64,000 bases of DNA from Martelella alba (GCF_006516955.1 NZ_VHLG01000009.1:94547-158546), one strand, 5' to 3'. Positions 1 to 8,527 are shown, counted from the first letter of the stretch. Notes: generated from the letters alone by a model not told the origin. Numbers and translations are program-made.

Positions 1-27
1 GGAAAGCACCGCGTCACCACTTTTCAT
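1..27 (-). CDS. start of next GTA/phage head gene (partial)
   Basis: Only the first nine codons (M-K-S-G-D-A-V-L-S) are inside the window. The ATG at 25-27 is preceded on the minus strand by a good ribosome-binding site (GGAGAG) about five bases away. It follows the portal gene, where RcGTA-like clusters carry a small gene (g3.5) or the prohead protease; which of these it is cannot be decided from nine residues. Confidence 0.5.
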
Positions 28-64
28 GATCTCTCCTGTCAATGAAATCGGACTTTAGGGAAAT

Positions 65-85
65 CCGGCTTTGGGTAAAAGCCGG
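65..85 (-). terminator. hairpin after portal gene
   Basis: A perfect 8-bp stem (65-72 with 78-85) and 5-nt loop starts just beyond the portal stop codon (87-89) on the minus strand. The following T-tract is short (ATTTCCC), so it may be a weak terminator or an RNA-stabilising 3' hairpin rather than a full stop. Confidence 0.45.
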
Positions 86-86
86 T

Positions 87-1244
87 TCAGTATCCAACAG
101 CGGCGCGCTTTTCTTCCTCGCTCAGGAAGTCGGCGGCACCGATACGGGCCCACAGCGCATCACGTTCGCCGGAAAGGCCGCTGACCTGATCGAGATCGGC
201 CTCCAGCCTGAGATCCGAACCATAAAGCGGGCCCAGCCATGACATCAGATGCGCAACGGTTCTGGCGATCAGCGGAATGACCGTCAGCCGGTAAAAGGCG
301 CGGTTCGCCTCCTGATAATTCGAATAGGTATTGTCACCGGGAATGCCGAGCATCATCGGCGGAACGCCGACGGCCAGTGCGATATCGCGGGCTGCGCCGT
401 TTCTGGCGCCGGTGAAATCCATGTCTCGCGGGCTCAATCCCATCGCCTTCCAGTCAAGTCCGCCTTCAAGCAACAGCGGCCGCCCTGCCCGCGCCGGGCC
501 GGAATAGCCCTCTTCCAGCTCCTGCTTCAGCCGCTCATATTGCTCTTCAGTCAGATTGCCGCCCTCCTTCGGCTGATAGAGAAGCGCACCGGAGGGGCGT
601 GCCGAATTGTCGAGCAGCGCCTTGTTCCACACCGCCGAGGCATTGTGCAGATCAAGCGCCATCTGCGCGGCGGCAAGCGGCGAGAAACCGAGATGATCGT
701 CAAGCGGATGGAAAAGCCGCATATGCAGAAGTGTCACTCCATCGCTTTCGGCCGGATAGCGTGACATGCGCCCTCCGACCCGGTATTCATAGGCCTCCGG
801 CCATCCATCGGCGCCCTCAATCACCCGCATCCGGTCGGGCCGCAACAGATGCAGTTCCCGCACCTCGTCCCCCAGAACCACCGGTTCAATGAACGCATTA
901 CCGGACAGCAGAAGATGGCCATAAAGCGCCTCGAAGAAATCAGTGCCGGCAGCACGCCCGTTGGGCCTGTGCAACAGCGCCAGCAAAGGGTGTTCGCTCA
1001 GTTCGTCCCCGCCCTGATAGAGCAGCAGCGGAACGCTTGCCGCCGTCTCCGAGATCAACCGGATCGCGCGGTGGGCAACCGGGTTTTTCATGAACCCCTC
1101 CCGTGCGAGAGCCCCGTAAGAGCGCCCGGACCAGCGCGCCTCCCCCTGGATCGTCAGCGCGGAAAAGGCCGTCGCCGCCTTCTTTTCGGCAGCACCAAGT
1201 GCGGCCGCCGGGCGACGCCACGGCAGCTGGAAGGACATTTTCAT
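87..1244 (-). CDS. HK97-type phage/GTA portal protein
   Basis: 385-residue protein of the HK97 portal family, the dodecameric ring at the capsid vertex through which DNA is pumped. Family-typical segments are KNPVAHRAIRLISE near residue 53, the LLLYQGG strand, LHLLRPDRM in the clip/stem region, and the VGVPPMMLGIPGDNTYSNYQEA block near the C-terminus. ATG at 1244 has GAGGTGAGG upstream; ATG at 1238 is an alternative. With the terminase upstream on the same strand this matches RcGTA genes g2-g3, except that another gene and a terminator separate them here. GTA and a small prophage cannot be told apart without the tail genes, which lie outside the window. Confidence 0.93.
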   Translation of the reverse strand: MKMSFQLPWRRPAAALGAAEKKAATAFSALTIQGEARWSGRSYGALAREGFMKNPVAHRAIRLISETAASVPLLLYQGGDELSEHPLLALLHRPNGRAAGTDFFEALYGHLLLSGNAFIEPVVLGDEVRELHLLRPDRMRVIEGADGWPEAYEYRVGGRMSRYPAESDGVTLLHMRLFHPLDDHLGFSPLAAAQMALDLHNASAVWNKALLDNSARPSGALLYQPKEGGNLTEEQYERLKQELEEGYSGPARAGRPLLLEGGLDWKAMGLSPRDMDFTGARNGAARDIALAVGVPPMMLGIPGDNTYSNYQEANRAFYRLTVIPLIARTVAHLMSWLGPLYGSDLRLEADLDQVSGLSGERDALWARIGAADFLSEEEKRAAVGY

Positions 1245-1280
1245 GCCTCACCTCGTCTTATGTGTTGTGAGAATCAAAAA

Positions 1281-1299
1281 AGCCCCGGAAACCGGGGCT
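1281..1299 (-). terminator. rho-independent terminator of the Dabb gene
   Basis: Perfect 8-bp GC-rich stem (AGCCCCGG / CCGGGGCT) with a 3-nt loop. On the minus strand it is followed directly by a run of T (complement of 1276-1280). It lies between the Dabb gene stop (1334) and the portal start (1244), so transcription from the terminase side should be reduced before the portal. Confidence 0.85.
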
Positions 1300-1333
1300 C
1301 AACATTCATTTCCATCGCCTGCAAAACGGCAAC

Positions 1334-1651
1334 TCAGTCCTTGTAAAGCGATGACTTAACAGCTGTTGCGCAATCGAAATCAGCGGCGATCCGCAATTCA
1401 CGCATCGGCTTCACGATCGAGGTCGACTTGTCATAGAGCGGGTGGGCCCGATAGGCTGCAAGCGCGGCCTCATCGTCGAATTCAGCATAAACGACAAAAT
1501 CGACCTCATTGCCATAAAGGTCGCTGCGCTGATTGCGGCCAATTTCCACCAGCCGTGCATGCGGGTTCTCCGTCAGGATGGAAAGCCCTGCCTCAACCTT
1601 GTCAGCATTGCTGCCCGCAGGAACCGAGAAAAATACGATATGTCGAATCAT
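1334..1651 (-). CDS. Dabb-domain (stress-responsive A/B barrel) protein
   Basis: 105-residue protein beginning MIRHIVFF, typical of the dimeric alpha-beta barrel Dabb family (PF07876), with a central YGNEVDFVVYAEFDDE segment and the HPLYDKSTSIVKPMRELRI C-terminal strand. These small proteins are stress-associated or act on small molecules; the substrate is unknown. ATG at 1651 was chosen because it starts the conserved strand and follows AAGAGGT. The gene sits between terminase and portal of a GTA-like cluster, has its own terminator, and is not a phage-head protein, so it looks like an insertion. Confidence 0.85.
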   Translation of the reverse strand: MIRHIVFFSVPAGSNADKVEAGLSILTENPHARLVEIGRNQRSDLYGNEVDFVVYAEFDDEAALAAYRAHPLYDKSTSIVKPMRELRIAADFDCATAVKSSLYKD

Positions 1652-1683
1652 GCCTGACCTCTTGGCTGCCTGACCTCTTGGCT
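1652..1683 (-). repeat. 16-bp perfect tandem duplication over the Dabb RBS
   Basis: The 16-mer GCCTGACCTCTTGGCT occurs twice head-to-tail (1652-1667 and 1668-1683), directly before the Dabb start codon. On the minus strand each copy contains AAGAGGT, so the ribosome-binding site is duplicated. Confidence 0.95.
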
Positions 1684-1757
1684 GCAATGCGAGCCTTTCG
1701 TTCCGGCTATCACGGCTTGTTAGCCCCCGCAACCGCTCTGGGCCATCACCTGATAGT

Positions 1758-3092
1758 CTAGACCCGCCGGATGCGGGGCATCCCGTCGCCTTCCAGCAGC
1801 AATGCAGTCAATGCCCAGACCAGCGCATCAAGCCGGTCCGGCGAGCGTCCGGCCGAAAGCCCGCCCGGTCCGAAATCACACATCTGGTCAATCAGCGCCG
1901 AGAAATGTCCACCATGGCGCACCTTTCCCTGCTCATAGAGCGCCGCCACCGGTTCAGCGCGCAGGAATTTTCCGCGCATGGCCCTGACCGTCGTCACCGG
2001 CAGCCGCTCATCGACGCTCTTCAGCATCGCCGTTACCATGTCGCCGCCCTGGTTGACTTCCGCGACCACCCGGTCGGCCTCAAATTCCCGGAATGTCCGG
2101 ACCACCATATTGGCCCAGACAGACGGCGCGCCGCCCTCGACCGAGCGATCCGCAAGCACCAGCGCGCCACCATTTTCCATCAAGCCGGCCACCACAATAC
2201 CGCAGACGGACTTCTTGCCCGAACCCGAGGGCGGGTCGACAGCCACCACGATCCGACCTTCGGCGCGCGCGTTGCGGTCAACCAGCTTTTCAAGATCCGC
2301 ACGGCACCATAGGCCGTCCTCGCGATCCTCGATAAGCTCGCCTTCCAGTTCCTGCCGTCCCAGCCGCGTGCCGCCATAGCGCGACGACAGAGCGCGGATA
2401 AAACCAGGCGCCAGATTGGCATGGTTATCGCGCGTCGAAATCCGCGTGAATGTCGTTGTCTCGTCAGCCATCAGCTGCTTGACCAGCGGTACCGCACGCG
2501 GCGTCGTCGTCACCATCTGGCGCGGATTGTCACCCAGCCTCAAGCCAAATTGCAGCATGTCCCAGCATTCACGGGCATAGCGCCATTTCGCCAGCTCGTC
2601 ACACCAGGCGAAATGAAATTGTGGGCCACGCAGCGCCTCGGGATCTTCCGATGAAAAAAGATAGGCAACCGAACCATTGGGCCAGACCAGCCGCCGGCGG
2701 CTGATTTCAAATTCCGGCCGCAGCCGCCGGGCAATCCGGCAGATGCCGGACACACCGTCAATCATAACCTCTCGCGCATCACCCAGCGTTTCGGCGACGA
2801 GCGCGATCCTGAGATCGGAACGCTGCCCTGCGGCAAGCGCCGTTGCATGGATCCACTCGGCCCCGGCCCGCGTCTTGCCGGAACCGCGCCCGCCCATCAA
2901 AAGCCAGGTCCGCCAGTCCCCTGCCGGCGGCAATTGTTCCGCACGGCCGAGAAAAGCCCAGTCGCGGGCCAGTTCAGCCGCAAAAGCAAAACCATCAGCC
3001 GGCCCGCTGTTCTCGCTGCCATTCGGCGATGCGCCGCCCTGCCAGTTCCTCGGCCCGCTGTTCGATAAGCTCGAGGAACTTTGCTTTGGCAT
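1758..3092 (-). CDS. GTA/phage terminase large subunit (DNA-packaging ATPase)
   Basis: 444-residue packaging motor ATPase/nuclease. Walker A GGRGSGKT is at residues 67-74 after DWRTWLLM; FHFAWCDELAKW is Walker B. The C-terminal nuclease half carries RIVVAVDPPSGSGKKS and ADRVVAEVNQGGDM, the acidic RNase-H-like site. The PDRLDALVWALTALL ending is typical of RcGTA gp2-like terminases. ATG at 3092 is the only ATG in frame upstream of the conserved region; it overlaps the preceding small-terminase gene by about 98 bases, which is long, so a non-ATG start cannot be excluded. The first 45 residues are low-complexity and poorly conserved in character. Confidence 0.93.
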   Translation of the reverse strand: MPKQSSSSLSNSGPRNWQGGASPNGSENSGPADGFAFAAELARDWAFLGRAEQLPPAGDWRTWLLMGGRGSGKTRAGAEWIHATALAAGQRSDLRIALVAETLGDAREVMIDGVSGICRIARRLRPEFEISRRRLVWPNGSVAYLFSSEDPEALRGPQFHFAWCDELAKWRYARECWDMLQFGLRLGDNPRQMVTTTPRAVPLVKQLMADETTTFTRISTRDNHANLAPGFIRALSSRYGGTRLGRQELEGELIEDREDGLWCRADLEKLVDRNARAEGRIVVAVDPPSGSGKKSVCGIVVAGLMENGGALVLADRSVEGGAPSVWANMVVRTFREFEADRVVAEVNQGGDMVTAMLKSVDERLPVTTVRAMRGKFLRAEPVAALYEQGKVRHGGHFSALIDQMCDFGPGGLSAGRSPDRLDALVWALTALLLEGDGMPRIRRV

Positions 3093-3501
3093 GTTCGTAA
3101 TCCTGCTTGTCGTTGATCCGCTCTTTCTCAGCCTGGCGCTCGCTCGCCAGTCGACGTTGCATCTCATCGGCCTTTTCCAGCGTGCGGATAATCAGCGCGA
3201 TGGCATCGGTTGCCGATTTGACATCGCCACGCGCCTCGCGCACTGCCTCGCTGCCAGCGCCCGTGTCCTTCTGGGCTGCCCGGCGCAGCGAGCGGAAAAA
3301 ACCGAACTGTGCCCGCATTTCAGACGTCAAATCATTGAGCAGAAGCCGCAATTCTTCCTGCGGATCCCGTCGCCGCGCCTTCGGTTCGATCATGTAAAAA
3401 CCGGGCGCATCGGCAAGAGTGACCGTCTTGCCACCGTCATAACGTGGTGCGCGCGGCCATAAGCCGAAAAGCTGCGGCTCAAATGACAGGTCATCGGACA
3501 T
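2995..3501 (-). CDS. GTA g1-like putative small terminase
   Basis: 168 residues. The N-terminal part (PQLFGLWPRAPRYDGGKTVTL) is unstructured-looking, followed by a long charged helical/coiled-coil region from about residue 50 to the end. Position directly upstream of the large terminase and the helical make-up match gene 1 of RcGTA-like clusters, whose product acts as the small terminase. ATG at 3501 has GGAGG five bases upstream; GTG at 3507 is too close to it. Function rests mainly on context. Confidence 0.7.
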   Translation of the reverse strand: MSDDLSFEPQLFGLWPRAPRYDGGKTVTLADAPGFYMIEPKARRRDPQEELRLLLNDLTSEMRAQFGFFRSLRRAAQKDTGAGSEAVREARGDVKSATDAIALIIRTLEKADEMQRRLASERQAEKERINDKQDYEHAKAKFLELIEQRAEELAGRRIAEWQREQRAG

Positions 3502-3550
3502 GTCCACCTCCGTTGGCGATTCGCTCGCCGATGGAATTTCGGCAACAAAA

Positions 3551-3573
3551 AACCGGCCACGCCGGGGCCGGTT
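3551..3573 (-). terminator. intrinsic terminator upstream of the GTA cluster
   Basis: 8-bp perfect stem AACCGGCC / GGCCGGTT with a 7-nt loop, flanked by A-rich sequence on one side and T on the other, so it could work in both directions. On the minus strand it lies between the AhpD-like gene and the small-terminase gene, insulating the GTA cluster from readthrough. Confidence 0.8.
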
Positions 3574-3751
3574 TTCTCAATCATCTCAGTGGTCGGCTAT
3601 TGCCGCTTCGAACATCGCCGCAAGGCTAAAACATCAACAGAACCAAGTCCGGTCCCGTCCGCCTCAGCCGCAAATCTCCGACCGTAGGAAAACAGTAGCA
3701 AAGCAGCGTTACGCCGTCAAGGACTATTTTCCTATTTTGGGCTTTTTTTTC
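3574..3751. other. intergenic spacer before GTA cluster
   Basis: No coding potential recognised on either strand. A run of eight T (complement: eight A) lies just beyond the AhpD-like stop codon; no convincing hairpin precedes it. Confidence 0.5.
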
Positions 3752-4096
3752 TTACCCGGCCGAAAACTGATCAAACGCATCCATTGCCTTGGCGGCATAC
3801 ATCAGCGACGGTCCGCCGCCCATATAGACAGCCGTTCCAAGCACTTCCTCGAATTCGGCCTTGGTGCAGCCCATCTTCACCAGGGAGCGGGTATGAAACG
3901 CGATGCAGGGGTCGCAGCGCATGGCGATGGCAATGCCAAGCGCTACATATTCCTTGGTCTTCGAATCAAGCGCACCGGGCTTGTCCGCAGCCTGCGCCAT
4001 TGCATAGAAGCTGTTGATCGTGTCGGGAATGTCCTTCTTCAGAACAGCGGTCTGCTTTGAGATGTCTGCGGCGATCTGCTTATAGTCGGTAGCCAT
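3752..4096 (-). CDS. AhpD-like carboxymuconolactone decarboxylase family protein
   Basis: 114 residues of the AhpD-like fold. The redox motif is C61-D-P-C64 with H68 three residues later (CxxC-x3-H), the arrangement used by AhpD-type disulfide reductases. Downstream is the family-typical EFEEVLGTAVYMGGGPSLMYAAKAMDAF helix. It probably takes part in peroxide or thiol redox chemistry; the true substrate is unknown. It stands alone between the YcgN gene and the GTA cluster. ATG at 4096 begins a full-length family member. Confidence 0.88.
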   Translation of the reverse strand: MATDYKQIAADISKQTAVLKKDIPDTINSFYAMAQAADKPGALDSKTKEYVALGIAIAMRCDPCIAFHTRSLVKMGCTKAEFEEVLGTAVYMGGGPSLMYAAKAMDAFDQFSAG

Positions 4097-4196
4097 GGTA
4101 AACCTCGAATATTCATACCTACGATAATTCTAACATAATTCCGAACGCGGCGCCTATCCTTGCGCTAAATCAAGTGAACGGTACAGGGCAACAAAA

Positions 4197-4667
4197 TCAG
4201 CGCCTGTCCTCGCCCACATGCATCGGCCAGTCGACAACATAGTTCTCGAATTCCTCAGCCGGCACATCCATCTCGCTCACGGTTCGCCCGCGCGCAGAAA
4301 CGCCCGCCTGATGCACAGTCTCACGGTCTCCCGAAACAAGATAGTGCCACCAGTAGAGATCGTGACCTTCATCAACAAGCCGGTAAGCACAAGTCGGCGG
4401 TAACCAGCTGATTTCCTTCAATGCATCCATATCGAGCTGAATACATTCCGGAACCGTCGCCTGGCGGTTTTCATAGTCGGAGCAGCGACAGCTTTCACCA
4501 TCCAGAAGCATGCAACGCACCGAGGTATAGGCAACCTCACCCGTATCCCAGTCCTCAAGCTTGTTGAGACAGCACAGCCCGCAGCCATCGCACAGTGATT
4601 CCCACTCTGCATTGCTCATCTCTTCAAGCCGTTTTTCCTGCCAGAAGGGCAGATCCTTATTTGTCAT
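4197..4667 (-). CDS. YcgN-family (UPF0260) cysteine-cluster protein
   Basis: 156 residues. An N-terminal C26-x2-C-x2-CC cluster (CDGCGLCC) is followed by a second cysteine group ([16 protein letters not shown]) and VPECIQLD, the pattern of the YkgJ/YcgN Zn/Fe-binding family. The [26 protein letters not shown] block is diagnostic of the UPF0260 branch. Biochemical role is unknown. ATG at 4667 ([10 protein letters not shown]) was chosen because conservation starts there; the upstream 34 in-frame residues look non-coding. Confidence 0.9.
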   Translation of the reverse strand: MTNKDLPFWQEKRLEEMSNAEWESLCDGCGLCCLNKLEDWDTGEVAYTSVRCMLLDGESCRCSDYENRQATVPECIQLDMDALKEISWLPPTCAYRLVDEGHDLYWWHYLVSGDRETVHQAGVSARGRTVSEMDVPAEEFENYVVDWPMHVGEDRR

Positions 4668-4860
4668 CTTCGTCACCCGACCACATTCAAGCAGCGGCCT
4701 TATCGCGCCGGTTGCGGTTCCGATCAAGGCCGGGGCTGAATAACGCAGAGAAACAGCCATTGGGCACATGCCGATAATGTGCGCCTTAGCTAAACTATTT
4801 TGACTTTGGTCTTATCACTATCGCTCAATTGCGACAATTTGGCCAATTGCTAGCATTGTC

Positions 4861-4930
4861 CGACGCTTTTGAGGAGAAGCGTCGAGCGCCTTTGGAGGAA
4901 GGCGCGTCTTTTGACGACTTGGGAGGAGTC
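4861..4930 (+). promoter_or_regulatory. leader with three tandem hairpins with GGA loops, third containing the SD
   Basis: Hairpin 1 pairs 4861-4868 with 4877-4884 (8 bp plus a possible G-U pair), loop TGAGGA. Hairpin 2 pairs 4886-4892 with 4899-4905 (7 bp), loop TGGAGG. Hairpin 3 pairs 4916-4919 with 4927-4930 (4 bp), loop TGGGAGG, which contains the Shine-Dalgarno sequence of the substrate-binding-protein gene starting at 4933. The stems differ in sequence while the purine loops are alike. GGA in hairpin loops is the recognition mode of CsrA/RsmA proteins; whether one acts here is inference. Confidence 0.6.
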
Positions 4931-4932
4931 TG

Positions 4933-6279
4933 ATGTCAAAACTGATTATGAATCGGCGTGGCCTGCTGAGGGCCGGCGCAGCGGCAGGTGTTGCCCTGAC
5001 GGCACCCATGCACTTCATTCGCGGTGCCTATGCCGATGATATGTCCTGCAACATGCCGACGGGCGACACCGTCACCCTCGGCTTCAACGTGCCGCAAACC
5101 GGCCCCTATGCCGATGAGGGGCTGGACGAATTGAAGGCGCTTCAGCTCGCCGTCAAGCATCTGAACGGCGAAGGTGATGGCGGCATGCTCAACACCTTCA
5201 CCTCGAAAGTGCTCAAAGGAAACGGCATTCTCGGCAAGAAGGTCGCTTTCGTCACGGGCGATACCCAGACGAAGTCAGACGCTGCCCGCGATGGCGCCAA
5301 GCGTATGATCGAAAAGGATGGTGCTGTAATGATCACCGGCGGTTCTTCGTCCGGTGTGGCCGTTGCCGTGCAGAGCCTCTGCCAGGATATGGGCGTCATC
5401 TTCATGGCCGGCCTGACCCATTCCAATGACACCACGGGCAAGGATAAACGTCGCTACGGCTTCCGTCATTTCTTCAACGCCTATCAGTCAGGCATCGCCC
5501 TTGCGCCGGTTCTGGCCGAAGCCTACGGCACGGATCGCCGCGCCTATCACCTGACCGCCGACTACACCTGGGGCTGGACCCAGGAGGAATCGATCAAGAA
5601 CGCCACCGAAGCGCTTGGCTGGGAGACCGTCGAGACCGTCCGCACACCCGTCGGTGCCGGAGACTTCTCGCAATATATCGCTCCGGTTCTCAATTCCGGT
5701 GCCGATGTGCTGATCCTGAACCACTACGGCGGCGATATGGTCAATTCGCTGACCCAGGCCGTGCAGTTCGGCCTGAAGGACAAGCAGGTCAACGGCAAGC
5801 AGTTCGAGATCGTCGTGCCGCTCTTCTCCGACCTGATGGCGAAAGGCGCGGGCAAGGCGGCCATTGGCATTCTCGGCTCGGCCAACTGGCTCTGGTCGCT
5901 GGACAATGAGGGCTCCAAGGCCTTCGTCCAGTCCTTTGGCACCGAATATGGCTTCCCGCCGTCTCAGGCCGCACAGACCTGCTACGTCCAGACCCTGCTT
6001 TACGCTGATGCCGTTGAGCGGGCCGGTACCTTCTACGCACCGGCCGTCATCAAGGCGCTTGAGGGCTTTGAATTTGACGGCATGGGCAATGGCAAGACGC
6101 TTTACCGCGCCGCTGACCATCAGTGCATGAAGGATGTGCTCGTCGTTCAGGGCAATGATGCGCCTGCCAATGAGTATGACCTGCTCAAGGTGGTCAAGGT
6201 CGTGCCGCGCGCCGAGGTTGAATATGACCCGGCGATCTTTGGCGGCGAGCTCGGCCCGGATACGCCGAAACCCTGCTGA
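4933..6279 (+). CDS. branched-chain amino acid-type ABC transporter substrate-binding protein
   Basis: 448-residue periplasmic binding protein (Peripla_BP_6, LivK-like). The N-terminus has a Tat-like signal (RRGLLRAGAAAGVALTAP, cleavage expected near AYA-DD). Two-lobe landmarks are VTLGFNVPQTGPYADEG, GGSSSGVAVAVQ and YTWGWTQEE. It delivers a small solute to the LivHMGF genes downstream. The substrate is not determinable: the family takes branched-chain amino acids, amides, urea or aromatic acids. The protein is longer than classical LivK, and an insertion follows KHLNGEG. ATG at 4933 has GGGAGGAG six bases upstream. Confidence 0.9.
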   Translation: MSKLIMNRRGLLRAGAAAGVALTAPMHFIRGAYADDMSCNMPTGDTVTLGFNVPQTGPYADEGLDELKALQLAVKHLNGEGDGGMLNTFTSKVLKGNGILGKKVAFVTGDTQTKSDAARDGAKRMIEKDGAVMITGGSSSGVAVAVQSLCQDMGVIFMAGLTHSNDTTGKDKRRYGFRHFFNAYQSGIALAPVLAEAYGTDRRAYHLTADYTWGWTQEESIKNATEALGWETVETVRTPVGAGDFSQYIAPVLNSGADVLILNHYGGDMVNSLTQAVQFGLKDKQVNGKQFEIVVPLFSDLMAKGAGKAAIGILGSANWLWSLDNEGSKAFVQSFGTEYGFPPSQAAQTCYVQTLLYADAVERAGTFYAPAVIKALEGFEFDGMGNGKTLYRAADHQCMKDVLVVQGNDAPANEYDLLKVVKVVPRAEVEYDPAIFGGELGPDTPKPC

Positions 6280-6298
6280 TCGCAGCGACACCTGGCAT

Positions 6299-6333
6299 GG
6301 GCCGGTCGCCATTCCGGCGCCCGGCCCTTTTTC
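6299..6333 (+). terminator. intrinsic terminator between SBP and permease genes
   Basis: 7-bp perfect stem GGGCCGG (6299-6305) / CCGGCCC (6321-6327) followed by TTTTTC. Its place between the binding-protein gene and livH fits partial termination giving an excess of binding protein over membrane components. Confidence 0.8.
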
Positions 6334-6360
6334 ATTCAAGGCGAAGCGGATGGCAGGTCC

Positions 6361-7377
6361 ATGGACGCAATCATCATTCAAATTCTGAACGGTCTCGACA
6401 AGGGAGCAGCCTATTCGCTGATCGCCCTTGGCCTGACCCTGGTTTTCGGCACGCTGGGCGTGGTCAATTTCGCCCATGGTGCGCTGTTCATGCTCGGCGC
6501 CTTCTGCGCCGTTTCCTTCAACGCCCTTCTGACTTGGCCGATCCAGCCGCCCAAACCCGACGGCGCGCTCTTCGCGCCAAGGCCCATTCCCTACATGGAA
6601 TATGCCTTTGGCGACATTGGCACCGCCATCGTCAACTGGTCGGTACCGCTGTCGATCATTCTCGCCATACCGGTCATGCTGATCCTCGGCCTCATCATGG
6701 AGCGCGGGCTGATCCGCTTTTTCTACAAGCGCCCGCATTCGGACCAGATATTGGTGACCTTCGGTCTGGCCATCGTGCTGCAGGAAATCATCAAGGAAAT
6801 CTATGGCGCCAACCCCATCCCGCAATCGGCGCCGGGCATGTTTGCCGGCACCGCCGATATCGCCGCCTGGCTCGGCATGTCGGATGCCTTCATCGTCTAT
6901 CCCTGGTGGCGGCTGATCTATTTCCTGTTTTCCATTGCCATCATCGGCGCCGTCTTCGCCTTCCTGCAATTCACAACTTACGGAATGGTCGTGCGTGCCG
7001 GCATGCGTGACCGCGAAACGGTCGGCCTTCTCGGCATCGATATCGAAAAGCGCTTCACCGTCGTCTTCGGCATTGCCGCCGTCGTCGCCGGTCTTGCCGG
7101 TGTCATGTACACGCCGATCCTGCCGCCCAATTATCATATGGGCATGGATTTCCTCGTGCTCAGCTTCGTCGTCGTCGTGGTCGGCGGCATGGGCTCGCTG
7201 CCCGGCGCCATCCTTGCAGGCTTTGCGCTTGGCATTCTGCAATCCTTCGCCTCGATGAACGAGATCAAATCGATCATTCCGGGGATAGACCAGGTCATCA
7301 TCTACCTCGTCGCCGTCATCATTCTCTTGACCATGCCGCGCGGACTGATGGGCCGCAAAGGCGTCATGGAGGACTGA
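6361..7377 (+). CDS. livH: ABC transporter permease, LivH type
   Basis: 338-residue polytopic inner-membrane permease of the HAAT family, with about eight hydrophobic segments. It opens with the LivH signature ILNGLDKGAAYSLIALGLTLVFGTLGVVNFAHGALFMLG and contains GMVVRAGMRDRETVGLLGID (the cytoplasmic coupling loop) and VVVVGGMGSLPGAILAGFALG near the end. A loop of about 30 residues after the second membrane segment (PPKPDGALFAPRP) is longer than in typical LivH. It pairs with LivM and the two ATPases downstream. Confidence 0.92.
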   Translation: MDAIIIQILNGLDKGAAYSLIALGLTLVFGTLGVVNFAHGALFMLGAFCAVSFNALLTWPIQPPKPDGALFAPRPIPYMEYAFGDIGTAIVNWSVPLSIILAIPVMLILGLIMERGLIRFFYKRPHSDQILVTFGLAIVLQEIIKEIYGANPIPQSAPGMFAGTADIAAWLGMSDAFIVYPWWRLIYFLFSIAIIGAVFAFLQFTTYGMVVRAGMRDRETVGLLGIDIEKRFTVVFGIAAVVAGLAGVMYTPILPPNYHMGMDFLVLSFVVVVVGGMGSLPGAILAGFALGILQSFASMNEIKSIIPGIDQVIIYLVAVIILLTMPRGLMGRKGVMED

Positions 7378-7380
7378 ACC

Positions 7381-8523
7381 ATGTTTGGAAACCTTTCCCG
7401 CAACGACTGGATGCTGTTCATCATCTTCGCCGCCATCGTGCTTCTGGCGCCGGTCCTGTTCATGCCGCTTGGCGCTGCCTATCCGGCACTGCTGCAGAAA
7501 TTCGCGATCTTCGCGATCTTCGCCATCGGCTTCAACATCCTGTTCGGCCTCACCGGCTATCTGTCCTTCGGCCACGCCGCTTTTCTCGGGGTCGGCTCCT
7601 ATGCCGCCGTCTGGTCATTCAAGCTGTTGAGCATGAACGCCCTTCCGGCAATCGCCTTCGCCGTCCTCTGCTCCGGCCTTTTCGCAGCGCTGATCGGCTA
7701 TGTCACCCTGCGGCGCTCAGGCATTTATTTCTCGATCCTGACGCTGGCTTTCGCCCAGATGAGCTACAATCTCGCCTATTCGGTGCTGACACCGATCACC
7801 AACGGCGAAACCGGGCTGCAACTGTCGCAGAACGACCCGCGCATTCTCGACCGCGCCTTTGCCGCACCAACGCAAGGCCTGCCCTCGCCGGATCTGTTCG
7901 GCCTCACACTGCAGGGCTATGCCGGTTTCTATTTCTGCGCCGCCGCCCTGATCATCTGTTTCTTCGTGACGCTGAAACTGTTCCGTTCGCCCTTCGGCAT
8001 GATGCTGAAGGCGATCAAATCCAACCAGAACCGTATGCGCTATACCGGCTTCAACACGCGGCCCTACCTGCGCTCGGCCTTCATCATTTCCGGCATGTTT
8101 GCCGGTCTCGCCGGGGCGCTGATGGCGGTCACCGATCCGCTGGCGGGTGCTGAACGCATGCAGTGGACCGCCTCCGGCGAAGTCGTGCTGATGACCATTC
8201 TCGGCGGGGTCGGCACGCTGATCGGCCCGATCCTCGGCGCCGTGGTGATCAAATATTTCGAAAACATCTTCTCCTCTTTCAACGATGGCGCGCTGCATTC
8301 CGCCTTTTCCGCTCTGCCGGATGCGATCGAGACACCGCTGGTCAAGCTGCTGTCGCTGTTCGTCGGCGATGGCTGGCACCTGACGCTCGGCCTGATCTTC
8401 ATGGCGATCGTCATCTTCCTGCCCGGCGGCATCATGGAGGGGATCAGACGGCTGACCACGCGTTTCACAAATGGCGGCGGCGGCAAACGCGCCCCCCAGT
8501 CAAAACTGCAACCGGCGGAGTGA
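7381..8523 (+). CDS. livM: ABC transporter permease, LivM type
   Basis: 380-residue second permease. LivM hallmarks include [48 protein letters not shown], and the coupling segment [22 protein letters not shown]. The C-terminus ends in a basic, glycine-rich tail. It starts three bases after the livH stop with GGAGG inside the end of livH, so the two are translationally close. Confidence 0.92.
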   Translation: MFGNLSRNDWMLFIIFAAIVLLAPVLFMPLGAAYPALLQKFAIFAIFAIGFNILFGLTGYLSFGHAAFLGVGSYAAVWSFKLLSMNALPAIAFAVLCSGLFAALIGYVTLRRSGIYFSILTLAFAQMSYNLAYSVLTPITNGETGLQLSQNDPRILDRAFAAPTQGLPSPDLFGLTLQGYAGFYFCAAALIICFFVTLKLFRSPFGMMLKAIKSNQNRMRYTGFNTRPYLRSAFIISGMFAGLAGALMAVTDPLAGAERMQWTASGEVVLMTILGGVGTLIGPILGAVVIKYFENIFSSFNDGALHSAFSALPDAIETPLVKLLSLFVGDGWHLTLGLIFMAIVIFLPGGIMEGIRRLTTRFTNGGGGKRAPQSKLQPAE

Positions 8524-8527
8524 GATC

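Noticed and set aside
5488..7575. 695-codon open frame on the minus strand across the importer genes
   Set aside because: It is antisense to the clear binding-protein and permease genes; its composition (rich in D, G, H, E, R repeats) is the typical mirror of GC-rich coding DNA and matches no family I know.
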